Part shown: positions 1-11,600 of the stretch, piece by piece
How the letters are laid out: every line of letters begins with the position of its first letter
How positions within the stretch are numbered: the first letter of the stretch is position 1
Assembly (NCBI GenBank): GCA_034231615.1
Contig: CM067312.1
Span: 4,319,001-4,383,000 of the forward strand
DNA: 64,000 nt
Direction: 5' to 3'
From: Meghimatium bilineatum
Lineage: Eukaryota; Mollusca; Gastropoda; Stylommatophora; Philomycidae
Translations under genes and position numbers: made by a program
Notes under the pieces: generated by a model
Databases searched by the model: none
What the model saw: the letters and a program-made list of their open reading frames with translations, nothing else
Told to the model about the DNA's origin: nothing

Positions 1-95
1 ATAAATATGACTCTTACAACATGAATGGCAGATAACAGAGTTGCTATTCTTTGCTCTCATTTAGGGCCTCAGAAACACAGGCACAACTATTTGTA
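1..95 (-). mobile_element. SINE-B fragment (5' part of the element)
   Basis: The sequence 'gttgctattctttgctctca' followed by 'tagggcctcagaaacacag' matches the 5' end of the SINE-B family, which is better preserved at 6790-7075 and 58405-58668. The copy runs off the left edge of the window and is diverged. It lies downstream of the ubinuclein stop codon. Confidence 0.5.
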
Positions 96-497
96 TTTTC
101 TCAGGGATCTACTAATCATCATGCAGTGACTTGGAAAATATTGGCATGGATGTTAGACAAGAATGTTTGTTATCCCCAGCAACCTGTTCTATAGTTTTAC
201 AGAAGGTGATGAGACAAATATTGTTAGAGTTACAGGTGTGTCTATAATGCTCCACGGAGAACTGAAAGAAATAAGAAAACTTCACTGTAGGTTACCAGAC
301 ACCCTGAAGTAGGTTATTAGGCTGAAGTAGGTTACCGGCCTGAAGTTGGTTAGTTTAAATTTAAAAATACCTTTACGGTGAGATGTCGCTTTCAGTCACG
401 GACATTAACTTACTTGGATTATATCTGAGCTTCTAACCATCAAAAAGATAGTACAGGTCACAGCTCTGGTAATCCAATCACCTAGATTTCCAGAGAA

Positions 498-503
498 TTT
501 TAT
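498..503 (-). promoter_or_regulatory. candidate poly(A) signal of the ubinuclein gene
   Basis: This is the first AATAAA hexamer on the minus strand downstream of the TGA at 1573; I saw none between. If it is used, the 3' UTR is about 1.07 kb and contains the whole 24-bp minisatellite. This is inference from one hexamer. Confidence 0.22.
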
Positions 504-504
504 T

Positions 505-1522
505 TAAAGAAGATTGGTGAATTATCCAGATAGAAGATTGGTGAATTATCCAAATAGAATATTGGTGAATTATCCAAATAGAATATTGGTGAATGATCCA
601 GATAGAATATTGGTGAATGATCCAGATAGAATATTGGTGAATGATCCAGATAGAAGATTGGTGAATTATCCTTAAAGAAGATTGGTGAATTATCCAGAAA
701 GAAGATTGGGGAATTATCCAGATAGAATATTGGTGAATTATCCAAATAGAATATTGGTGAATGATCCAGATAGAATATTGGTGAATTATCCAGATAATTG
801 ACTAAAAAGGATTGGTGAATGATACAGATAGAAGATTGGTGATTTATCCAGAAAGAAGATTGGGGAATTATCCAGATAGAAGATTGGTGATTTATCCAGA
901 TAGAAGATTGGTGAATGATCCAGATAGAAGATTGGTGAATGATCCAGATAATTGACTAAAAAGAATTGGTGAATGATACAGATAGAAGATTGGTGAATGA
1001 TCCAGATAATTGACTAAAAAGGATTGGTGAATGATACAGATAGAAGATTGGTGAATGATACAGATAGAAGATTGGTGAATGATCCAGATAATTGACTAAA
1101 AAGGATTGGTGAATGATACAGATAGAAGATTGGTGAATGATACAGATAGAAGATTGGTGAATGATCCAGATAATTGACTAAAAAGGATTGGTGAATGATA
1201 CAGATAGAAGATTGGTGAATGATACAGATAGAAGATTGGTGAATGATCCAGATAATTGACTAAAAAGGATTGGTGAATGATACAGATAGAAGATTGGTAT
1301 TTATCCAGATAGAAGATTGGTGAATGATACAGATAGAAGATTGGTGAATGATCCAGATAATTGACTAAAAAGGATTGGTGAATGATACAGATAGAAGATT
1401 GGTGAATGATCCAGATAGAAGATTGGTGAATGATCCAGATAGAAGATTGGTGAATGATCCAGATAGAAGATTGGTGAATGATACAGATAATTGACTAAAA
1501 AGGATTGGTGAATGATACAGAT
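505..1522. repeat. 24-bp minisatellite just 3' of the ubinuclein stop codon
   Basis: There are about 42 units built on AGATTGGTGAATGATCCAGA plus four bases, so the period is 24 bp and stop-free ORFs appear on the minus strand. From about 940 rightwards a higher-order pattern is visible: a variant unit containing 'ataattgactaaaaaggatt' recurs every 57-86 bp (near 947, 1004, 1084, 1164, 1250, 1355 and 1488). The array starts about 50 nt past the ubinuclein stop, so it is either 3' UTR or immediate downstream sequence. Confidence 0.95.
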
Positions 1523-1572
1523 AAATGACTATCAAATTATTATAAAAATAAAATACAATAGTATGCCACAAT

Positions 1573-2637
1573 TCATTTCCCCAAAAAACTGAAAGTATTC
1601 GAACCACCAAACTTTGCTGCTAGTGCTAAATTTTTTAATGCTTGGTCCTCCATAGCTTCTTGGTGCCATATTTGGGATTTAATTTGTTCATAGAGCGAAA
1701 GAGCTGCATTTCCCTCTGGGGACACAGGAGACTTCTGGGGTGATGGAGTGCTGCTTTGTGACAAAGATGTAGAAGTAATATTTAATAAATCGGCTGATAT
1801 ACCGGAAGGTGGCGATGTTGATGAAGATGGTGATTTAGATACAGTGATAGTTAATGGAGTGAGTTTATCTAGAGTTGACAGCTGCCTTGTATTTCCTGCA
1901 CTGCTTATCAAATCAGGAGCAGTATTGTTACTTTGTTGTGGCAATGAACCCATCTTCAAGCTTTGATGAGGTTGCTGGCTTACCTTTTGAACTGAATTTG
2001 TAGAATTCCCTATCACAAACCCAGATTTGAATTGTGAATTTGGAAGGGTAGCAGTTTTCTGTTGGCCGTCATGCTGTGGAGCTATAGATCTGTTCTGAGG
2101 TTCTTGTTTGGAAGACGAAGTGATGCTTTGTGTGACTGGTTCTGATTTGCTAACAATCAGAGCATCAGAGCTGGTACTAACTGTGACGAAAGAGCTTGGC
2201 ACAGACATTTGCTGTTTTCTATTTGCTGGTTGCGATTTTAAACCAGAACTAGACCCCTTCTCCTGTTGCTGATGTTGAGGTGCATGCATCTGGTTTTGCT
2301 GCAATGTTGTATTGCTGTTCTTTGATCCCAGCGACAGTCTTTGAGCATGATTTTCTGGAATGCGATTCACAGCAACAACTGGATTAATAGACTTACTGTT
2401 TGTTACAACAGAGCTGACATTAGCGCAAGATGAGTTTGGAGTTTCTTTACTCACAACCACAGATTGAGATGATCTTATTGCTGCCTTGTTTTGCTGCATG
2501 TTTGCTACTTTGTGTAATTCCTGAGGTAATTTCTGTCCCATAACATTCCCCATTTTCTGCGGTATAACAGATTTCTGCGGTACGGTTAACTTGTGCTGCT
2601 GGGGGTTTTGTTGATGGGTGCTGCTTTGCATCTGTTG
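1573..2637 (-). CDS. UBN1: ubinuclein exon 16 (last; Gln/Ser-rich C-terminus)
   Basis: This encodes aa 719-1072 and the TGA stop. The acceptor on the minus strand is ctactcaccag followed by CAACAGATG. A second in-frame CAG lies 6 nt further, so a tandem acceptor is possible. The region is low-complexity, rich in Gln, Ser, Thr and Asn, with poly-Q-like stretches. The end is more conserved-looking and helical, containing SLYEQIKSQIWHQEAMEDQ and a final FSFLGK. The incoming phase 0 matches the end of exon 15. No annotated domain is recognisable in the tail. Confidence 0.88.
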   Translation of the reverse strand, partial: QQMQSSTHQQNPQQHKLTVPQKSVIPQKMGNVMGQKLPQELHKVANMQQNKAAIRSSQSVVVSKETPNSSCANVSSVVTNSKSINPVVAVNRIPENHAQRLSLGSKNSNTTLQQNQMHAPQHQQQEKGSSSGLKSQPANRKQQMSVPSSFVTVSTSSDALIVSKSEPVTQSITSSSKQEPQNRSIAPQHDGQQKTATLPNSQFKSGFVIGNSTNSVQKVSQQPHQSLKMGSLPQQSNNTAPDLISSAGNTRQLSTLDKLTPLTITVSKSPSSSTSPPSGISADLLNITSTSLSQSSTPSPQKSPVSPEGNAALSLYEQIKSQIWHQEAMEDQALKNLALAAKFGGSNTFSFLGK

Positions 2638-5600
2638 CTGGTGAGTAGATAATACAAAACATGAATATTGGGACAATACTACTAGAAAACAAATTGAGAA
2701 AAGTTATCATCCAAACACTCATTTCTGTTAAATAAAATAATTATCAGCTCAGTGGAAGAATTGGTTGTCCCATCTCACAAATAAAATAACAATTGTTAGC
2801 TCAGTGGAAGAGTTGGTTGGTCGTCCCATTTCACAAACACAACTAAGTTAAACTTACTTGTGGTTTGAATCCACATTCATGGTGTTTCTAACTACCGGTA
2901 TTAACAAATATTCAACAAACAATTATTCAACAAACAACCATTAAACAAACAACTATTAACACATATTCAACAAACAACTATTCAACAACTACTGGATATT
3001 CAACAACTATTCAACACCTATTTAACAAATATGTAACAAACAGCAATTTAACAAACAACTACTCAACAAACAAATATTCAACAAACAACTATTCAACAAT
3101 TACCAGGTATTCAACAACTATTTAACAATTTACAAACTATTCAACAAACAACCATTAAACAAACAAAATATTAATGCATATTCAACAAACAACTATTCAA
3201 CAACTACTGGGTATTCAACAACTATTCAACATACAACTATTCAACAACTACCAGGCATTTGTTCTTTTTCAGTTTTCATTCTCAAACTCCCACTGGTTCT
3301 CTCTTGTTGCAGGACCATGGTCCTATTAGATTTCCAGCAGGATGTAGTCCAGAGAATGGAAATGTGTTGTGTTGCCGTTTTATTTGCACCAATGGCCCAA
3401 CACATTCGTCTTCGGCAGGTACCGGGTATTTAACAAACATCTATCAGGTATTCAACACCTATTTAACAACAATTTAACAAACAACTATTCAACAAACAAC
3501 TATTCAATTCAACAAACAACTATTCAACAAACAAACAACTATTCAACAAACAACTATTCAACAAACAACTATTCAACAAACTATGCAACAAACATCTATA
3601 AAACAAACAATTATTCAACAACTACAATTAGTTGAATAGAAATGATCTAGTGATTGTCTTCCATAAATTATAACACGATTTATGGGAGTGGGGGGGTGGT
3701 CTGACATAGTTTGACAGTTGCTGAGGGGTGGGGTTTTGACTAAAGGAGACCTCAACAGTACTGTTCCTTGTTCCTTATACACAAATTAATTGTTTGAATT
3801 TCAAATATAAATTGGTAGCATATTCAGGATGTAGCCATTGAACCAGCATGTTTTGCTTATAATGATTTTCTAGGCAATATAAATATGTTCAGTAGTTTGC
3901 CATTGCTTGCTGAATGGTTCAGATGCATAATAGCCTGTGATGGGAATCAAACCTAGTACATTGGCCATCAGGCATGCTCTGTACCATGCTGCAATAGAAC
4001 TGGACAAATTTTGAAATACTTTTCTAGATATGTGATACATTATTTCGGATTGAAAAAAATTATAACAATTGCACATTAATTTCTGAAGACCCATGTCTTC
4101 CATTTCTGCAATTCTAATAGCCAATGTGCATATATTTTAAGGCAAGTCTATCCATCATAATCCTCTTTGTTCAGCTCTCCTATAAGTGTTCACTTTTCTC
4201 CACCTGTTATTCTGCATACATTCTTCTTGTCTTTATCTGCTTGAGATACAGACAGCCCACAGACTGCCGCATATCCTGTGCACCATTTTAAACTAAAGGA
4301 AACCCTGAGACAAATTTTAATCATAATTATATCTTCTTCAACATTCATTCTCAAACTCCTGCTAGATCTCTCTTGTAGCAGGGCAATGGTCTACTAGATC
4401 TCTCTTGTAGCAGGACAAAAGTCCTACTAGATCTCTCTTGTAGCAGGACAACAGTCCTACTAGATCTCTCTTGTAGCAGGACAACAGTCCTACTAGATCT
4501 CTCTTGTAGCAGGACAACAGTCCTACTTGATCTCTCTTGTAGCAGGACAATTTTCGGTCCTACTAGATCACTCTTGTAGCAGGACAATTTTCGGTCCTAC
4601 TAGATCTCTCTTGTACCAGAACAATGGTCCTACTAGATTTCCAGCAGGATATAGTTTAGAGAACGGAAATGTATTGTCAAAATTCTATTTGCGCAAATGG
4701 TTAAACACATCTGTCTTCAGCAGTTAATCATTATATAATAGTTGAAATAATGTGTGTTGTTCGTCCATCACAAGTGATGATGACCATTTGTTACATCCAC
4801 TTTTGAAAATTCAATTTTAGTTATGTCCTTGATTATGAGTTTGTAGATGGCTAATGAGCCCTATTCGAGCTGTAAATGTCCTTGGACAGTTTGGACATGG
4901 AATAACGACTGTAGACGGATCTTGGTCTATCCGTGACTTTCTAGCTGCTCTCCGCTGTTGAGCTGCTGCATTTCTCTTCTTTTCACAAGATGATGCGCTC
5001 TTTTTTATTTTAGAACGCCATGTAGATCTATTTTGTGCAAGTTCTTCCCATGTATCGTGGTCTATTTCAAAGGCTTTCAGTGAGTTCTTTAACAAGTCCT
5101 TGTAGCGCTTCCTTTGGCCACCTTGAGATCGTATACCCTTCTCTAGCTCACCATAGAGAAGTATCTTTGGCAGACGATGGTCTGGCATACGCACCAAATG
5201 ACCTGCCCAACGAATCTGTGTCTGCATCAGGATCGTGTCAATGCTTGGGATACCAGCTCTATCTAGGATAGTGGTATCTGGAATCTTGTCTTGCCATCTG
5301 ATATTCATAACTGTTCTGAGACAATTTGTATGAAAATGATTGAGTTTTTTCACATGACGTCTATACACAGTCCATGTTTCACCAGCGTATAGCAGCACTG
5401 GAAGTACCACTGTTCTGTAAATTTTCAGCTTAGTCTGTAGGTTAATGCCATTTCTACGCCAAACATGTGCGTACAATCTGCCGAAAGTACTGCTTGCTTT
5501 GGCGATCCTTGTATACACTTCATCATCAACGTTGGCATTTTGTGATAACGTACTGCCTAGATATGTGAATCTATTCACAACTTTCAGTGCTACACCATTT

Positions 5601-8600
5601 ACCTTTATGCAGGGCTCGAGATAGCTTTTGCCAAGTGCTGGTTGTAACATGACTTCTGTTTTCTCTGTGTTAATGGTAAGCCCAAAGTTGGTACAGGCTT
5701 TGGAGAATCTGTCTATAATACATTGTAGATCAGCCTCAGAGTTGGCATTTAGGGCACAGTCATCAGCAAATAGAAGATCCCTGATTGTGTGTGATTTAAC
5801 TTTGGTTTTTGCTCGAAGCCGCCGAAGGTTGAACAATTTTCCGTCTATGCGATAGGTGATGTTTACTCCCAGGTCTAGATCTCTGAAAGCATCATCCAAC
5901 ATAGCAGAGAACATGATGCTAAATAGGGTAGGTGCTAATACACATCCTTGTTTTACTCCATTTGAGACAGGAAAGCTTTCAGGTAACTCTCCATCATCCT
6001 GAACACTAGCTTGCATTCCATCATGCAATTGCTGCACCATTGAGTAAATTCCTGTGGACATCCATACTTTGCCAGAATCTTCCACAGACCACAGTTGAAA
6101 TAATAACTTTAATAGCACAGCTATAAATATTGTAAACAGAAGTAACAATAACAATTACACATTATAATTTGAACCTATAGACAGTTTATAAAGGTAAAGG
6201 TAGGTCCTATGGCATCTGCCATCGGGGATGAAGATAACTCTTCATGTACTAAGCCGCAGCAACTATTAGGTGGGGTGGCCAGTTCCCTTCCTTGCTGTTT
6301 TCAAAATAACTGTCAAGCTTGAGTCTTTTTTGTAAATTTTCAATGGTTTTAAGAGCTGCAGTAGCTCAATTGTTAATGAACTCGTTCCTAGTTGGGTGAT
6401 CCTGGTTCACATGGAAACAGTTTTAAATAACCGGCTATAGGTCGAGCAAGCATAAGGAAATGAGTACCACATCTTCTAGGAAATTAAAAGTGGCTGGTAT
6501 GATGTCAACTACACTATATATAGTTATGTCGCTGGTAAATGACAAATATGTGCCTGAAACTGTTTTGTCCAATATGTTTCAATGCATGGAAAAGTGAAGA
6601 TTTACTTTTAATTTAAATGTCACGCTACAGACATGTATGTCAACAAAACGTTCTCAAAAGAAAATGTCAAACAACTTTATGTTTTTAAATGTGCAATAAC
6701 CTTTAGCACACTGAGCTAAAATTGTGTAATTTCCACCATTTTTGAGTTTCATTTAAGTTTGTGGTGAAATTATTGTATTTTGTTGTTTCTTCTTCTTCTT
6801 CTTCTGCGTTCGTTCTCATACAAGATACTCCTGCAGATTGGATGTAGTCCAGAGAACGGAATGCGTTGTGTCATGGTTTACAGCAGTGCTGCGATATCTG
6901 CGCCTTTCTGTCTGACACATCCGACTTCAGCATGGCTTTGGGTCTCTGACCCTATATGGGATGGGACAGCCAACTCCATCCCATAACCTCCTTAGTCGTC
7001 TTTTACGGCGTGCATGGAAGGTAAACAGTGTTGCTATTCTTTGCTCCCCTTTCGGGCCCTGGCAACACACGGGCGGTTGTTAAAATTCTTATATTTTTAT
7101 ATTGTATAAGGATTCCACATTCAGTTATCTTTCTTTTGATACCTTATATGACCTTCCATAGCTAATACTTTTTCTTCAGGAAGCTTGCACCCAAATCATG
7201 TTGCTGTCCACAAATTTAGCCTAAAATTAATTATACATTCCAACCCCGGGAATAATTCCATTTTGAAAGAGTTAACAGTTCTTTCTTTCTGATTAAAAAA
7301 ATGTTTATGCATAGACAGCTAAAGGTTGTGCTAATGACATCAATCTTTATTTTGCATGTAGAATAAAAATTCCTTTTGGAAAGGATGAATACAAATTATA
7401 GTAAAAGTTAATCCCTATGAAATAGACTTCTATCAAAACTGCTGGTTGAGGTAGTCTGCTTCTTAGAAATGACCATCACTTTAGTCTATTGTGATTTAAG
7501 CTGGCTTTTGGGATAGGCTGTCTTTTATGATTTAGACTGTCTTTTGTGATTTAGGTTGTCTTTTGTGATTTAGCACAAAGACAACTTCCATAAGGGAACT
7601 CTTCTATCTAAGATGATGCCATGGCAAAAATGAATAAAGCTGTAATAAAAATATGTAAATAAATCAATGGTAAAGAAAAATAAATTAAACAGGTTACTAG
7701 AAAAACTTACCGTAACTATGAATAAAAATAGATAAAATAGTATATAAAAACATACAATAAAACTAAACAGGACTATTCGCCACGTATCGGTCCAAATTTA
7801 TTTTTCTTTACCATTTGTCGTTTGGTTTCTGCTGCACCCTCCACTTTGTTGGACACCCTCCGACCATTTGATTATTTGTAAATAAATCAAACAGGTTGAA
7901 TAAGAAAATGAGTGTAAACATCTTAGCATGTTTCAATCATGGAATAACACATCAACAGGCACAAGTAAACTTACTGCAATAGATCTTGGAGCTACAGATG
8001 AGGGTGCTGCATTTGGAGGGAATCCTGAAGTTTTTGCTGCAACAATACTCCTTGGCGCTGGCATCTGAGGCGACTCCAAAACCGGAGTTGGAGTTACTCT
8101 TTTCAAAGAGGAATTGGATGAGTTATCCACTAGCTTCTGTGGTAAAATTGTGGTAGTTGATGCTGCTGCTGATGCCACTGGCTGTGGTAAAGTTGTGGTA
8201 GCTGATGCTGCTGTTGATGCCACTGTCGTTTTGAAAGACTGTTTGCTCATTTTACTATCAGAGGATGGCTGTAGATTAGGCTGAGAGGTTGAACATACCT
8301 GAGATGATGATGTCACTAATCCCAAATTGGGCACGCTCGAGTTGGGAAGGCTTACATCTATAATGCTATTGTTTTCTTCATCGCTATCCACATTACTGGA
8401 AATCTCGATTACATCTTCTGTTTTGGACATGTGCGGAAGGACACTCTCTAAGTTGGATGAAGCTGGTTCTATACTAGTAGAAGGTCGTCTTTGTTTCCCT
8501 CTGTCAAAGAAAAATCATTACAAATAAAATTTTCAATTATTTATTACACGCACTACATTTTAATTAACCTTTTGATTGTTTCTCCGACGAAGACAGATTT

Positions 8601-11600
8601 GTCAGGACATTGGCGCAAATAAAACGGTGACACAACACATTTCCATTCTATGGACTACATCCTGCTGGAAATCTAGTAGGTCCATTGTCCTGCTACAAGA
8701 GAGCTCCAACGTGAGTTTGTGAATGAACACAAAAGAGCTCCAACGTGAGTTTGTGAATGAACACAAAAGAGCTCCAACGTGAGTTTGTGAATGAACACTA
8801 AAGAAGAATATTCTTTTGTTCCTTAGGAATTACAAAAGATGATGCTCATGCTTCATATGAGCAATATGGGGGGGGGGGATCATTCCTCTCCAGAGCTTTC
8901 TTTCATAGCCAGAATACCAAAATCTCAGCGGTTTGCAATGTTTTTAGAAGGGACAATCTGTTTAGAAGGGGATCATTTACCCTTTGTCAATGTATAATTC
9001 TCTTCTGTGTATTGCCTTGTATATTATCTAATTCATCTGCATTATCTCATACAACATCTCCATTATCTCATACATCTCCATTATCTCATACAACATCTCC
9101 ATTATCTCATACAACATCTCCATTATCTCATACATTTCCATTATCTCATACAACATTTCCATTATATCATACATCTCCATTATCTCATACAACATCTCCA
9201 TTATCTCATACATCTCCATTATCTCATACAACATCTCCATTATCTCATACAACATCTCCATTATCTCATACATCTCCATTATCTCCATTATCGCATACAT
9301 CTCCATTATCTCATACATCTCCATTATCTCATACAACATTTCCATTATATCATACATCTCCATTATCTCATACAACATCTCCATTATCTCACACATCTCC
9401 ATTATCTCATACAACATTTCCATTATATCATACATCTCCATTATCGCATACATCTCCATTATCTCATACATCTCCATTATCTCATACAACATCTCCATTA
9501 TATCATACATCTCCATTATCTCATACAACATTTCCATTATATCATACATCTCCATTATCTCATACAACATCTCCATTATCTCATACATCTCCATTATCTC
9601 ATACATCTCCATTATCTCATACAACATCTCCATTATCTCATACATCTCCATTATCTCATACAACATCTCCATTATCTCATACAGCATCTAACTCTTATAC
9701 AATTTCTTCAAAATACAATTAATGAATGTTGTATCCAAATTATATCTATATATATTTATACTCACTGTTGTAACACGCCCTTTGTCATATCTTCATGTGC
9801 TTTCCTGCTCTCCTTGTACAGCATTCTAAGGAAACACATTTTTGTGAAAACCACAATTGAAAACAAATTCTGTAACAATAAGTTTCATTGTTAAATTTAT
9901 TATTGTACATTTTTTTTTATCAGTGAAACTGAAACAATAATACATAATTTCTCAGTAATTTCCCATCTAGAACACACAGGAGCTCAACAACGACACGCCA
10001 TTCTCATGTGTCCTGTGTCAACATTTCCATGACTTCAAAGTCAACTTAATATCTGTTTTGCATCTCCAAATCCTGACTTTTGTCTTATTTTTTTCTCATT
10101 CCATAATGGTTTTAGAACAAGACCTTTCTTTGTTACTTTATTAGCATGTCTTTTTAATATAAGCTCTCTCCAGAAATTCAGGCACTTGTCTTGGCTTTGG
10201 GTATCATTGCTTGATCTGTGCAGTTATTTTAGATAATGGAATTTGTAATTATAAAAGATGTTTTCACTGGACTTTTACAGTGGAATAACTCATACAAGAT
10301 ACACGTAGTCGACCCAAATCCAACTCCCTGCTCACAGTTTCCATTCAGAAACTGACACTAACTGACATATTGGCACAGTGGGTGACAAACCTTCATAGCT
10401 GAAATTCTCAATATACTCTAAATTCTCCCAACCTATCAAGAGATTGAAATGCTGACACAGACTAGGGAAACTCTCAAAATAAGGCATGCTGAAAACTGAT
10501 ATTCTAGGCCTACACAGCGAAACTTAAACTACAGCACAACGTATTCACTCTCTCCAGCATAAATCATACAACAAATTTTGCTGGTTAACTGATAGTCAAC
10601 ACAGATAAATCCATCATAACCTCATAAACCATCCATCCATAACCATTCAAGGTCCTAGGGGTACTGCATAATAATGAATGTAATGAAATATGTCTATATT
10701 ATATATGAATGTAATAACTCATAATGAATGTAATGAAAAATGTCTACATTATATAAGAATGTAATAGTTGTAATAATGTAATGAAAAATGTCTACATTAT
10801 ATAAGAATGTAATAACTCGTAATAATGTAATGAAAAATGTCTACATTATATAAGAATGTAATAACTCGTAATAATGTAATGAAAAATGTCTACATTATAT
10901 AAGAATGTAATAACTCATAATGAATGTAATGAAAAATGTCTACATTATATATGAATTTAATAACTCATAATGAATGTAATGAAATCTACATTATATATGA
11001 ATGTAATAACTCATAATGAATGTAATAAAAAATGTCTACATTATATAAGAATGTAATAATTACCGTGTCTGCATCCAACCCTGTGGCCATAAAGGTTTTA
11101 AATCTGAGTCTAGAAATGCTTTCAGATATTCTTCTGCAGTTTGATTACGTGACCTGCAAATACTGAAGAGCTTCATCTTTGTTGACACAATCTGTAGAAG
11201 TAGATCTCTGAAACAGAAATAATACATATAATAAGTGTTTTGTACCATACCAAAAATGGATGTGCTGGACTGGAAGGCAAAAAATAATGCAGCACTACAG
11301 TGAAACCAACAGCACGACATACTTCACACTCTCCCGCAGAAATCACACAAATTTCCATGTTGGTTATCAGCAAACGAAAGCAGAAGTGTTTTGTCTGAAC
11401 TGACATTCACCATCTAAAATTCTTGATCTGTAGTTGTTCCATCAAAATAAATGGTTATGTCATATCATGTTTGTGATACATTTTTCCTGGTTGATAACCT
11501 TGATGTTTTATTCTTTCTTACACTTCATCAGAGCCAGCATCATAACACCAGAGATATTCTTATAAGTAATTTGGGAGCAGAAGTAGTGCCATGTTAACAG

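Noticed and set aside
3870-4124. 84-aa minus-strand ORF as an extra ubinuclein exon
   Set aside because: Exons 15 and 16 already join in phase, and the peptide matches nothing in the family.
9007-9894. Long ORFs on both strands (295, 236 and 219 aa)
   Set aside because: 18/21-bp minisatellite translations. Only 9766-9825 on the minus strand is an exon.
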